Positions 35,921-47,530 of a DNA stretch of 64,000 nucleotides are shown here, one piece after another. Origin of the DNA: Zymoseptoria tritici IPO323 (Eukaryota; Ascomycota; Dothideomycetes; Mycosphaerellales; Mycosphaerellaceae). Where the stretch lies: the NCBI RefSeq assembly GCF_000219625.1, contig NC_018218.1, positions 3,534,001-3,598,000 on the forward strand, read 5' to 3'. A model generated the notes under the pieces. That model had not been told where the DNA came from, made no database searches, and saw only the letters and a list, made by a program, of their open reading frames with translations. The position numbers were made by a program, and so were the translations under genes. Each line of letters begins with the position of its first letter. Within the stretch, counting starts at the first letter, position 1.

Positions 35921-36347
35921 AGTTGTGAAGGAGATGCTGGTGAGGTGTGCGGTTCTGATTTGGCGGATTGAGTTGAGAGCGTGGTTTCGCGAATTCAAGG
36001 TGAAGGACACTTGTTGGTTGATGGTGTTGCGGAGAGAATGGACCTTTGAGACGGCGCGCCTTCCCCGCGGATTCAGGGATGGGCCAATGAATATTTCAAC
36101 ATCACGTGGAAAGGTTGAACAATACCTAAGGAGTTTGTCGACGATTGGCATAAACGCATTGAGACTGACTATGTCTTGCATTGCCAATATCTACTCCACA
36201 AGCCATCCATAACTCCGTGCTTGTAAGTCCTGACCGCCTTCCTCCAGCTCTTGCAGCTGCACGCCCTTTCGTCCGCCCCTCAAAAACATGCAATCTGACT
36301 GTTGACGATACTTCAACTCGACTGAGACAGAACAGTTCGACGTGCGA
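35921..36347. promoter_or_regulatory. SEC28: promoter of epsilon-COP
   Basis: This is 427 bases upstream of the epsilon-COP start. The minus-strand frame stays open through part of it (upstream in-frame ATG at about 36187), so a longer N-terminus cannot be excluded. Confidence 0.35.
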
Positions 36348-36638
36348 CTAAGGCATCAGATCACCCTTCGGATATAGTTTCTCCGAACCTGCTAACTGAG
36401 TCGGTGGCATTGGCAAAGTCGACGGATTGCTCGGGAGTGTACCGTTGTCATGGATCGAGAGGGCAGGAGGTGTCGAATAGTGATTACGTTGGCCAACTGA
36501 CGGCGAAGGCAGTCCAGATACGAGATCGGCTGGTGACAGCTCTGTTCCTCCCGTGCCATCGGTGAGAGTCCGTGGCTCATTCGCTGAAAGGTGTGGATAG
36601 GGAGCAGCGATCGCAGCGGAGTTCGAGGTCGGCGTCAT
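36348..36638 (-). CDS. small Pro/Ser-rich hypothetical protein
   Basis: A frame of 96 residues from ATG 36638 (MTPTSNSAAIAAPYPHLS...) to TGA 36348. It is rich in Pro, Ser, Thr and Leu, with a natural-looking composition (SPADLVSGLPSPSVGQRNH). It has no signal peptide or membrane helix and no family I recognise. The frame stays open upstream to 36845, overlapping the last exon of the GTPase. It may be a separate short gene, a last exon of something unseen, or chance. Confidence 0.35.
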   Translation of the reverse strand: MTPTSNSAAIAAPYPHLSANEPRTLTDGTGGTELSPADLVSGLPSPSVGQRNHYSTPPALSIHDNGTLPSNPSTLPMPPTQLAGSEKLYPKGDLMP

Positions 36639-36837
36639 GACCCTATACGTGGGTTGGAGTCGATCGTGCCGTGGACGATTTGTGCTGAATTCGAGTGACG
36701 AGCTCCGATTTGAGAGGCAATACGAAGGAGGGATGTTATTTCCATGCATTGAGCGAGTACCTGTCAAGTGGCTTCGTATCGTGCAGGACGGCCCAGTCTC
36801 GGCGAAGCTGAGCATGTCGTAAATGCCACTCTGACAT

Positions 36838-38261
36838 CTACGCACGACCCACTTTGAACGACAGGATCTATGAGTGTCAGCATGGCGTGCACAGCAATAC
36901 GAAGACCTGCACTCACATCGTTTTTTCCTGGTGCGACTTCATCGTCCTCGCTCACTCTCACACCACCCACCGTATCAACATACGCCAAGGGAGCATCTCC
37001 CATCACCTTGCGATAGACATCCCCTACTGTGCTTCCTTTCTTCACCAAGACACAGTCGCGAAATACAGGAGCTCGTTCACCACCTGCGACACCCGGATCA
37101 CCACTCCCAAAGGTGCCGATGTTCCGCACAGGATAGACAGGCACAAGTCCTAACACCTCCGTCGCCCGAGTGAGAACTTGATTCACGCCTGTGCTTCCAA
37201 AACGATAGAGGACCATGTCTTTCAGATTTTCGATCCGCGTCTTGAGCTTCTCGTCCATTTCCTTCAACCCGCCACCGTCTTCTTCGCCTTGTTCGATGAG
37301 ATCTTCTCTCGTGTCGACAAATTCGGATCCCGGAATATATCGGATGAAACCTTGCTTGACCAGACGGCGGAGAAAGACTTCGGAAATGGCGCTACAGAGC
37401 ACTATTCGCTCTGGCTTTTCTTGCTTGGCGATCTTGGAAACATTCTTGTCGGCATCGGCATGGTCGACTTTATTCAAGGCCAGTACTGTGGGAAACTTCT
37501 CGTCCACGAACGCGTTGACCACACTCTCAACGGTGGCATCGTCCCACTCCGGAAGTGGTATCTTCAGGTGCAATTTGTCCAGTGTCCGCGCGACGACGGC
37601 AGAATTTGATCCGTATCCGGAGAACTGATTCTGAAGTGTTTCGACCGCCGTTGCCTTTACTGCGATGTGCCGTCTCTTGATGCCTCCCCATTTCTGCATC
37701 AGATTGCCCAGCACCCAGCTCACAATCTCTGACCTCAACCAGACGATATCCTGCGATGGATCGTAACCGCGAGTAGCCTTTCCCTCCGCGTCCGTCGTGC
37801 CACTGGCATCGACTACGTGAATAAGAGCATCCGCATGTCGAAGGTCGTCCAAGAATTTGTTCCCCAGGCCTTTCCCTTGATGTGCTCCAGGTACCAATCC
37901 AGCGACGTCTAGCAACTCGATCGGAACACTGCGGACACCTTGTTGACAGACTCCATAGTTCGGTTTGCAGCGTGCAGAAAGCGGTGTCGGTTGGTCAGCC
38001 GAAGAAGGTGTATTTCCCGGTAATGATGTTCGCGAGCACGCGCATGGTATTTGCAAGTACCCTGTCGCATGATTCGGGTCTATGGTGGTGAAGGGAAAGT
38101 TGCCTGGCGGATGTCAGTCTCGCTTGTCCAAGACGATACCGCTCGAGGTCGTGAAGGGTTGGCGCACCTACTTTCGCAGTGGTGTCGGTCAGCGAGTTGA
38201 GGGTGGTGGATTTGCCGGACGAGGGCTTCCCCACGAGCGCAATCAAGGGATCTCTCCCCAT
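36838..38261 (-). CDS. YchF/Obg-like GTPase (yeast Ygr210c type)
   Basis: Exons 38261-38168, 38103-36917 and 36867-36838 give 436 residues. The introns are 64 and 49 bases, and the last exon codes ILSFKVGRA. The P-loop is [17 protein letters not shown], switch regions are [10 protein letters not shown] and [19 protein letters not shown], and the base-recognition motif is [11 protein letters not shown]-terminal TGS-like domain ends [22 protein letters not shown]. This is the archaeal/eukaryotic TRAFAC GTPase group represented by Ygr210c, distinct from Ola1. It probably binds ribosomes, but its function is not established. Confidence 0.92.
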
Positions 38262-38946
38262 GATTGTGAGGAGGAGATGGGCGGCAGTCGAAAATGATGC
38301 GGCGACAACAGCATATCGAGGGCGTTGTAGTTCAAGACGGGACGAATTTGAGAGCAGCCTTTTGGGTTTGGCCCCGCAATGCGGGATCTCGACTTGTGCG
38401 CCGGCGAGCTGCTGTCGGACATGGAGAGGATGAACTTCAAAGAGCTGTCACCTCGGTGCATGCGATGGACGTTGGCCGTTCGACTGCTGTTCTCTCTTGC
38501 AAAGGGGTCATATGAAAACACACATGTACCAGCAACAACCATTGAGGAGGACATAATCCTCCTCATTGTCGTAGAGCGACGCCCAATTGTTTACCCTCCG
38601 AGCTAGCAGGCCCCTGCAGAGACAGATGAACTCTGTTGTTGTAGTGCTGGTCGATACTCCATGTTGTCCATCCTGGCAGGGGAACTACTCGACTGCCCTG
38701 TATCATTGTGCCTACCTACGGTACCATTTTGGTAACAACATCGCTCCGATCCACCCGACTGTACATGTGGACTGCCCTCGCACTCGTTCGCTTCACTGCA
38801 TCGACGACCGCCGGCGTGAGCGTCAAGGACCCATCCCGGACCATCACCATGCACCAGTGGAACACGGCGTGGACTTCTGGGTAGGCACCGCGACACCCCC
38901 AATCGCTCCCGAGCGCACCGCATCCGCCACCGAACTCCTTCTCGAC
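38262..38946. promoter_or_regulatory. divergent promoter of GTPase and Pom1-like kinase
   Basis: This is 685 bases between starts. The plus-strand frame of the kinase is open back to about 38587 and includes another ATG at 38626, so part of this region may be coding or leader. Confidence 0.35.
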
Positions 38947-41900
38947 ATGGACATCATATCGACGCGCTTTCAACACCGCGCACGGGCGCCAAACTACCTG
39001 GACCGCGATCAGAACGGGGCCTCGGAAGATTCAGGCAATGACTGTGAGCTGACCGCCCGGCGATCTGGCAATCACTCCAACGGCTCCTCGTCCACTGACA
39101 CGCCTGCAGCCGAGTCCCTGAACCGCCGCAAGTTCCAGCGGACTGCCGCTGCCCGAAAGGACGCCTCCGATGAGACCTTCCGAAAGCCCACCCTCCCGGC
39201 GTCTGCCACCAGAACAACAACCGATCAGCGTCCATCCCTCCACCATCGACGGCGTAGCACGCTGCGGGACACTCCGAGAGTACCCAGTGGACCTAGGGAG
39301 TTTCCCAGTCCAGGCAGGAGGTGGGCACATACATGAAAGCGAACAGAGCTTGGAACATATCGTGCTGACACCACATTCACAGAGTGGCTAGCGGAAGCGC
39401 TGCTTTACATACTCCTTCCATGTCCAATGCCACCAACAGTTCACGCCCATTCCTTCCACACGAATCTTCCTTCGGCAAGACCACGAAATCGTCGACATTC
39501 AGCTCTGGGAATACTGCCTCCCGACACGATAGTAGCTATCTCACCTCCAGCGGCGATTCCACCACCGACACTTTCGACTTCATACCCTCCGTGAGCTTTG
39601 ACGACTTGCAAAACTCTATTGCTAACTATGATGGAAATGGTCCGCTTTTGAGCGAGTCCTCCACGGTGGGAAGTGAGCCCGCCGCATCGAAGAGTACAAC
39701 TCGGAGCATGGCAAACGGAGCTGGAAATCCAGGTGGCAGGCCACCGGTAGCCAGGCTGGAAGCTAGAGATGAGGCGGGTGTGAACCGGAGTGAAAGTCTA
39801 CGGCGGAGGTTGAGTGCAGCAACGGTGCCTAAACCGATAGGCTCATCGAAAGGGAAAGAGACCATTGCTGCCAGTGCTGCCAATGCACAACCTGGAAGCC
39901 TATCAGTGCGGACAAAGAGACAGAGTACGGCTCCGATGGGCCCTCCCCCCACGGTACCAGCACCGCCACCACTCAGCACCGGAGCTCGACAGCCACGGAA
40001 GTCTGTTGGGCCAGGCGGGATTGCAAACACGACGGAAAACAGGAAGAGCAGCCAAACCGTGTCTGATAGTGGCGAGGAGAGCAAAAAGGAGGGAACAGCG
40101 CGAATGAACAGCATTAGATCCTCTCGCCGCACTACAATGCAGCCGACATCTGGAGCTGAGCCTCGCGCTTCTGCTCTGACAGCGATGACGCAGTCTCGAG
40201 CGAACAAGGTCAAGAGTTTCCACGCTCCACCCCCGGAGCCTGCATCCAGTCCGCCGCAAGCCCGCTCGGGTTCGAAGAGTGCACAACACCGTGCACCGAC
40301 ACCTTCGTCCGCCGGCAGCAAGCGGCAATCCACGATCTCTGGCCGAGCGTCTGGTCTCGGTGCAAGAACCATCAGTCCAACAGATGCGCGGCGATTGAAG
40401 CGACTTTCAATGATGCAGGCTCCTCCGATGCCTACATCTACATACAAGGAGATTCCTCCAATGCCCCAAGAGGACGTCCCTTCGTTGAAGCTCGAGTTGC
40501 CGCGCTTTACTCAAGCAAGTCCCAGTCTCATTCCTCGGAAGGCCAACAGTTCTACCCCGAATTCAGCTCGAGAGTCACCCGAAGGTCGCTCTGGGCCACC
40601 AGGAGGTGGCGTGAGCCTTAGTTCAAAGTCCAGCTTCCAGTCTCTGCTGTTACCCTTGTCAGCATCAACATCCCGTCTGCCCACTCCCAAGACGCGGAAT
40701 CTCCATTCGAGTTCCGCTCAGTACGCCGACGAGGAAGAAATGGTCCCTCCTGTACCTGCGATTCCCAAAGCTTACGAGAGTCCTCGAGAGATCGATGCTC
40801 CTCACTACTTTGCAGGCACATTGAAGACCTCGCGGTCGTCGCAGAACACGAAAGACAGTCCATCATCGGAGTATGATCGAGATGGTCCACTATCCGCGAG
40901 GATGGGCAATTCATTCACTCATACGCGGACGAAGCCATCTACCGATCAAACTCGGGCCCATCAGCGCATGAATACCATTGAGAACATTGAACGGAGTGTC
41001 AACATGACAGCTCCCAAACCGGCGAGACCACAAAACGATGCCAATGGTCGCAAAAATGGCAACCTGCAACCGCTTCGCTTGCCGCCGCTCAACTTGATGC
41101 CCATTCATTCCTCGGGATCCAATGGCGAAATGTCGCGGCCCAGTCAGGAAGTCGAGCGAACTAACATCGGTTCTGAGATTTCGACCCCGGAACCGAAGCG
41201 TGTCGCCAAGACGCCGTCAACACCTATGACTGCCAGCAAGGCGATCTCTTATCAACGTCAGGATGAAGCCGCAGCCAATGCAAAAGCAGTCCGGAGCGCT
41301 TCCTCCCACTTCGCCCTAAGAGATCTGATGCAGTTGGACGAAAGTGCGACACGATTTTTCGACGACAGTGACATCGATCTCGCGAACATGGGACTGACAA
41401 TACCTTCATCCTCGAACCAGCAACGCAACGCCATCACTCCTTTTTCTTCTGGCTCACTGCCAAAGGCCTCTGGTGAATACATCAGGAGTCGGGTGCGGGC
41501 TAGTGGTGATGATGATACCTACAGTGTAGGTCGATTCGATGACGTTCAGTCGTCTTCCGCAAAGCCACTTGGTCCGCGAGCGAGCCGGAGCGGTACTACT
41601 GCTTCCACCAAGACGGGCGAGTCGCGATCTTCGTTCGACAGCCCGAGGTCGGATGCGCTGCAATCGGAGACAAAGAAGGAGAACAGTGCGAGCTCCCTGC
41701 GAAGGAAGCTTTCCAAGAGCTGGCGCAAGGGGAGCAGCAAAAGCAACAACTTGCCGGACGTTGCGACCAAAGAAGCACACGACGCTATGCCTACGGAGAA
41801 AAGTAGCGAGATGCAATTTTCAAAACGATTGGGAGAAATGCCACCACCCAAGCTACCTGCCAGTGCCACGTGGACAGGAGACCTTTCCGCGATCCCGACT

Positions 41901-43971
41901 GCCACTAGCGCACGCCCAAGTATGGACTCGGTGCGCGGCAAGGCTCCCACCAACGCTGTCAAGAACAATGCGAATGGATTTGTTAGCATGGACAAACCAT
42001 CGGCCTCACCAGCGCCGAAGACGAAGAGTGTGCACGCTGAGCAACCGCAGCCTGTTCAGATGGCGAATCGAGCAAGCAGTTGGGGCAACTTTGGTGCGAG
42101 GAATGGAAACTACAAGGCTCCACCTAGTCGTCAAGTATCTACGAGTTCGACGTTCTCCGCGCAGAACAAGGACAAGGACGACCTCTCAGCCGATGACGAA
42201 ATGCGGCGGCTGTCTCAAAAGCGGCGCGATGTTGACACGGCAGCTAAGGAAAGCGAAGAGTTGAAGCGACGAGCTGTCGCGCGCTCGCCGATGAGCCCTG
42301 ATCGGGTACTCCACGACCGCAATTGCACCTTGAACATCTTTGAGCGTGGCGAGATTGTCGATTATGCCAAGGAAGGGGTGTTCTTTACTGGTACAAAGAG
42401 TGCTCGGAAGATCATTGGAAGCCTCACGCCATCGCCAACTTCTGGCGGCGATAAGGAGAAGGCTGGCAACTACGGCTACGACGATGAAAGAGGCGACTAC
42501 AATATTGTCATGGGCGACCACCTCGCTTATCGATACGAAGTGGTCGACCTTCTCGGCAAAGGCAGCTTTGGACAGGTTGTGAGATGCGTTGATCACAAAG
42601 ACGGAGGCATTGTGGCTATCAAGATCATCAGGAACAAGAAGCGCTTTCATCAGCAAGCATTGGTCGAAGTGGGCATCTTGAGCCGTCTAAGGGAATGGGT
42701 ACGTCGCGTCTTCTCAAGGTTGATCTCTGCATACCTGCTAACGTGTTGTCTAGGATCCCGACGGCGCCAATGCCACCCTCTCGATCACTTCTTCTTTCTA
42801 CTTCCGCTCGCATCTTTGCATCGTCACACCCTGTCTCAGCATCAACCTTTACGAGCTCATCCGAGCGCACAACTTTGGCGGCTTCTCGTTGCCACTCATT
42901 CGCCGCTTCTCTCGCCAACTGCTGTCCTGCCTGGTCCTCCTGCAGAACAAGCGCATCATTCACTGCGATCTTAAGCCTGAGAACATACTGCTTTGCGAAG
43001 CTCGCAAGGCCGATGTCCGGGTCATTGACTTTGGCAGCAGTTGCAAGGAGGAGGAAAAGGTCTACACCTACATCCAGTCTCGATTCTATCGCAGTCCGGA
43101 AGTCATACTCGGCAGCAGCTACGGATTGGGGATCGATATGTGGTCACTGGGATGCATCCTGGCCGAGCTGTGGACCGGTTATCCGCTGTTCCCCGGAGAA
43201 AACGAGCAGGAGCAGCTTGCCTGCATAATGGAGATATTCGGCCCACCAGACCGACATCTCGTGGAGCGATCAACGAGGAAGAAGCTGTTCTTCGATTCGG
43301 TTGGCAAACCCCGCGTGACTGTCAGCAGTAAGGGACGACGGCGAAGGCCAAGTTCGAAGACCTTGTCTCAAGCAATGAAGACTGATGACGAAGCCTTCCT
43401 GGACTTCATCTCTCGCTGCCTTCGATGGGACCCCGAGCGCAGGATGAAGCCCCACGAGGCCATTCATCATCCCTTCATCACAAATCTGCCCTTTCATCAA
43501 CGACCTGGCATTCCGGAAGAGGCTCGCCGAGCAGCGCGGACACGGCTGACGACTGCTGCGCCCGCAGTGAATGGCAGCAATCCGAGTCCTGTCAAGCGTA
43601 GTCATGCGACCACCGGCTCGGTCTCAGGCACGGGCATCGCATATTCGCAGCAACAACAAACTCCTTTGAAGGACAGGGCGCGACCACTTCCCGAAACACC
43701 CCAAACGGCATTGCGCAACGGCGTTTCGGCGAATGCTAGACAAGGGTCGCCGTCAAAGGTCGCAGCTGCCAATCGACGGCAGAGCTCTGTTCAGGTCAAC
43801 GGCGCTGCTGCAGCTGGAGGTGTCAAGCGAACAAGCAACGGGCTTACTATTGGAAATGCGGCCACTACAGCAGCGCCATCTGGACAACGACTCGCAAGCG
43901 GACAGTCGAATGGAGCCAACCTGGCACAAATCGCCGCGAAAGAGGCGAACACTGCGAGGTGGAGAGGCTGA
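38947..43971 (+). CDS. pom1: DYRK-family protein kinase, Pom1-like
   Basis: Exons 38947-39320, 39383-42698 and 42754-43971 give 1,635 residues. The first intron (62 bases) joins SPGR to VASGSAALHTPSM in phase. The second lies inside the kinase. The first 1,180 residues are disordered, Ser/Pro/Arg-rich. The DYRK box and kinase start near DHLAYRYEVVDLLGKGSFGQ, with VAIKIIRNKKRF, catalytic HCDLKPENILL, RVIDFGSSC and the DYRK activation loop YTYIQSRFYRSPEV. In fission yeast Pom1 forms polar gradients controlling cell size and growth sites. The start is uncertain: ATG 38947 is chosen, but 38626 is in frame. Confidence 0.9.
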
Positions 43972-45417
43972 GGTGTCGAAGATTTGATGATCAATGCACG
44001 ATATCTCGACGGGCCGATGTGATTGAGTCATGGACACTGTGGAGTCTCCGACCATTGCTGTGAGCTTGCTGCGAGCACGACATAGAGGAGGAAGCACGAA
44101 GTTGATTTATTTTGACAGCCAACTAGGCGGCAGAAAGTACGTTGGTTGCATATTCTGACTTACTATCCATTAGTACGGAGAAAGCCCTTCCGAGGCCTTC
44201 AAAGATAGGGCCTTGCAAACCCCATTCTGGGAACGATGCGCTACTTTCCGACACTTGTTCCACCACCCAGCGCATGGCTGCTCTAAAGTTGCTAATGCAC
44301 GTCGATGATGAAGAAGTGCATGCTGCTAGCCTTTCGGCTGACTACTTCCAGGCGGGTGTGCTTAAGCGTGGACTGCGCGATATACCATCAAAGCCCGCTG
44401 TTGTATGCTCCGCGCTCTCTAATGTCTTTCACATGCAGCGAGACCTGCATGATTGCTTTTTGAGTTGTTGTGCTCATCCTCTATTAGGCGGTAGCTTTCT
44501 GCATTCTTCGCTGATCTGATTCTGGACGCTGATGACGGTGGCATGACCAGTTGACAACGAAGAGCTCACCTCGTGCAGTCGTACGGTAGTCACTGCACCG
44601 TGGAAACCTAAACTGGAGCTCATGCAGATGTGCTTTCTATCACTCTCGCAAGAGCTCTCGTGAAACAATGCTCGTGCAAACCTGTCCTCGGCAAGAAGTC
44701 GGGACGACGATCCATTTCTGGGCTCACATCATCGCAGCGGAGCGGGTTCAACAGAAAAGAAAGGTCTTTGCAAAGGCCAAGACTTGAGGTCATGAAGTAG
44801 TGCGCCTTGGTTCTCATTGGCTGAGTGCTCAACAATTGGTGAGAGGAAGGATAGCTCCCTCGCTTGACTGCAGTGCTTTGCCTTCTCCAGTGGGCCTCGG
44901 GATTCTGCCATGTGGACGCCGCAGCGACTGTGAAGAGACGTGGGCATGTGTCAGATTGGCCTTCTCCCGTGCGATATGGCAGCCTCGAGCATGTGCATTG
45001 TACTCACGCGGTGCCACGTTACAGAAATATTGATGTGAAGCACTTTCCCCGCGAATCTGGTGCGTCTCGTGGCATGTAGGACATCATATGGTTAGAGAAA
45101 AAGTTGGCGGAAACTTCGTCTTTGTCGTATGAAGTCTGTCTATGTGAATGAGAACGATCAACTTGTGCATCCGCAAAGTCCATTTCTCTGTCCCTCAGCG
45201 GCATGATGATGTCTCTGAGACATTGTCTCATCGTTTCTGTAGTTCCTGACTGGCGTGCCTCCGTCTTGACGCCGCGCGGAGGTGGTATCGAAAAAAAAAA
45301 CCCCCCAGGCCTTCCCACAAGAGCGCCGCTTTATGCACTGCCATACGCCATCCCGAATGAAATGCAAATTGTTGAAATCGAGTCTTGATTGAGTTCTTGT
45401 GTGAGTGTGAATAAGCC
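43972..45417. other. intergenic, convergent 3' ends, 1.4 kb
   Basis: No coding exon was recognised on either strand. A run of ten A followed by six C lies at 45291-45306, just past the HAD hydrolase stop. Confidence 0.4.
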
Positions 45418-46806
45418 TTATGCTGAGGCAGCGGCCTCCATCGGGTTATCCTTCTGCGTCGCCGGAGTTGGGTCCGCAATGGCACAGCCTTCGAGCTTGT
45501 GGCCTGCGAGGTCGAGCTGTTCTGTGAATTGTTGCTTCCGGATGCGCTGCATTTCCTTCTCGATGCCGTGGTTCACGGCTTCGAGCACGTGCTTGGCGGT
45601 GTACTTGGGCTCATATTTGGGCTTCGTCCCAGGCTCGTACACTCCAGTCTCGACCAGAATGGAGTACCAAGTGTTCTCGGACGTCTGGTTGAAATCGTTG
45701 GTTCCGCGAATGTCCGACTCGGGTGTGTCTCCGACGAAGTAGACGGTTTCGGGAGGTGCGTTGATGCCGTGTGTCTCCTTTCTCCATTGCTTCAACAAGC
45801 GAGTGGCGAACTGGAAAGTGCCGATCTGAGGCTTGCCGAAAGCTGTGGTGTTGAGCTCTTTGCCAGTGACGGCCTTGAACATGGCCTCGAGTGAAAGGCG
45901 GAGTGCTCCCATGCCGAGACGGGTGAGGTCGTGAGATGCCGACCAGACGACATCATTGTGAGAAAAGAAGATTGGTGGGCCTTCGTCGAAGGTCTCGGAA
46001 CGAGTTCCCAAATAGCCATCCTTGGACATGAGCAAGTCCAGAATAATCTGCTGATCTCCAGCCCAATCTCTGCTATCTGCAAATACGAAGATCGCCTCGA
46101 TGCTGGTTTCTTTAAAGTTTCGGACACGGGCATTTTTGTGCTCTTCCTCGGTCAAACTCCGGAAGGGAGTGGTGTCCGGATTGTCCTTGATGATGTCGCC
46201 TGGAGTGACGACATCCTTGAATCCGTAGCCTTCGGCAACCTGGCGGCACTTTTCTCCCTCGCCACCAACGACCAGAACAGTCTCAAACTTCTCGGCCATC
46301 TCCCGCATCGGAGTGTGTCCGCAGATGAATTGTCCCGGTGACACTTCAATATCCAATTGCTTGCTCAGCTGTATGCAGCGCTCTTGTTCCGTCTTTCCGC
46401 CGCCGTTGGTCACGAAAATGTATGGAACCTTGATGCCGTATTCGTTCTTGCCGTTCAAAACTTGCATCGCCTCAATGGCTTCCGGAATGGGTCTGCCACC
46501 GCGAATCAGGACGCCATCGATATCGAAGGCATAGGCGAATTTGTCGGTCACAGTGGTTTCGGTGGGTGTAGAAGGAGAGTCCACGGGCGAAGAATCGTCG
46601 TCCTCGATGCCGAAGCGGGCGAGCTCCATGGCGGCGGCGGTCTCATGAGCATCACTAGGGGCCATGAGATGCTTCGGCGGAACGACGACGGTGGGCGAAC
46701 GCAGATTCAACGAGTTGAGGGTGGCATCGTGAGAGCTCACTCTGCGGAAGGTCTTTGTGGGCCGCTTCGGCGGCACCACGAGTGAAGGTCCATTCGGAGC
46801 AGACAT
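45418..46806 (-). CDS. HAD-superfamily hydrolase, CECR5/Ykr070w type
   Basis: A single exon of 462 residues. The N-terminal 90 residues are variable. The HAD core starts with YAFDIDGVLIRGGRPIPEA (nucleophile Asp in DxDG). It continues with PYIFVTNGGGKTEQER (motif II), a cap region, FGKPQIGTFQFATRLL (motif III Lys) and VYFVGDTPESDIRGTNDF (motif IV). This is class IIA, like mitochondrial human HDHD5/CECR5 and yeast Ykr070w. The substrate is unknown. No clear mitochondrial presequence is present. Confidence 0.92.
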   Translation of the reverse strand: MSAPNGPSLVVPPKRPTKTFRRVSSHDATLNSLNLRSPTVVVPPKHLMAPSDAHETAAAMELARFGIEDDDSSPVDSPSTPTETTVTDKFAYAFDIDGVLIRGGRPIPEAIEAMQVLNGKNEYGIKVPYIFVTNGGGKTEQERCIQLSKQLDIEVSPGQFICGHTPMREMAEKFETVLVVGGEGEKCRQVAEGYGFKDVVTPGDIIKDNPDTTPFRSLTEEEHKNARVRNFKETSIEAIFVFADSRDWAGDQQIILDLLMSKDGYLGTRSETFDEGPPIFFSHNDVVWSASHDLTRLGMGALRLSLEAMFKAVTGKELNTTAFGKPQIGTFQFATRLLKQWRKETHGINAPPETVYFVGDTPESDIRGTNDFNQTSENTWYSILVETGVYEPGTKPKYEPKYTAKHVLEAVNHGIEKEMQRIRKQQFTEQLDLAGHKLEGCAIADPTPATQKDNPMEAAASA

Positions 46807-47324
46807 GTTGTCGGATGAAGAGCGGAGCTGTGATATGAGTGTGTATGTGCTGTTGTTTCGAAGCCGTCTGAAAGCTCAGGTGGCAGAGGTGTTAAGGTGA
46901 TGGAAGAGGTGAGGGAGGATAGAGGCTCAAGCTGGAGAGGACATGGAGAGAACAAAAAGGTAAACATGTAGGGCGAAGGGAACAGTGGGTCGGTTTTATC
47001 GATTAGGACGGCGACACGGACGCGGGCAATCGCAAACGACGGCGTTCAACGAAGCGGTAAATCCTCATCGAGTCGAAAGCACACAAGGCACCGATCAACG
47101 AACTGCCATTGGCGTCATCCTCGTGAGTTTGCGGCCAAGGTGGGCCCGCTCCACACGGCAGAGCTCTGGGTGACAACGAGCTATGCACCCGCTAGGCGAA
47201 AAGATTGGACGTCGTCGTGCACGGCGTAGCCAGGAAGAAATAGGGTTCGAGTCCAGTGGTGGACGGCCTGAAGTCAGAAATCTCAGTATCCAAACTTTCA
47301 ACCGAATTAGTGTGAGAAATATGC
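46807..47324. promoter_or_regulatory. promoter of HAD hydrolase, up to the transposon edge
   Basis: This is 518 bases of normal-composition DNA ending at the direct repeat of the inserted element. Nothing else was recognised. Confidence 0.4.
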
Positions 47325-47330
47325 CTCAGG

Positions 47331-47363
47331 ATGGCGTCCTGTATGTGTATGTAGGCAAATTCA
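47331..47363 (+). repeat. left terminal inverted repeat, 33 bases
   Basis: It reads ATGGCGTCCTG... to ...CAAATTCA. It is identical over 33 bases to the reverse complement of 52755-52787; identity stops at base 34. Confidence 0.95.
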
Positions 47364-47530
47364 TTAAATTCTTGATTTCTTATATACCTCGTTTTACTAC
47401 TATTGCGCTTACTAAGCGCTCGCAACGTCTACCTCTCCTGCTCGCAATCGTTCTTCTTTATCTTACTACCCTTACTACCCTCGCCGTCGCCCTCGCAGTT
47501 ACCCTCGACCTCGCCCTTACCCTCGTCCGC

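Noticed and set aside
39626..40447. 273-codon minus-strand frame opposite the Pom1-like kinase
   Set aside because: It is antisense to a Ser/Pro-rich coding region, whose complement naturally lacks stops; composition (Ala/Arg/Leu/Val-rich) is that of a shadow.
47244..47254. Perfect tRNA B-box-like word GGTTCGAGTCC
   Set aside because: The bases around it do not pair as a T-stem and no A-box or acceptor stem lies at the right distance.
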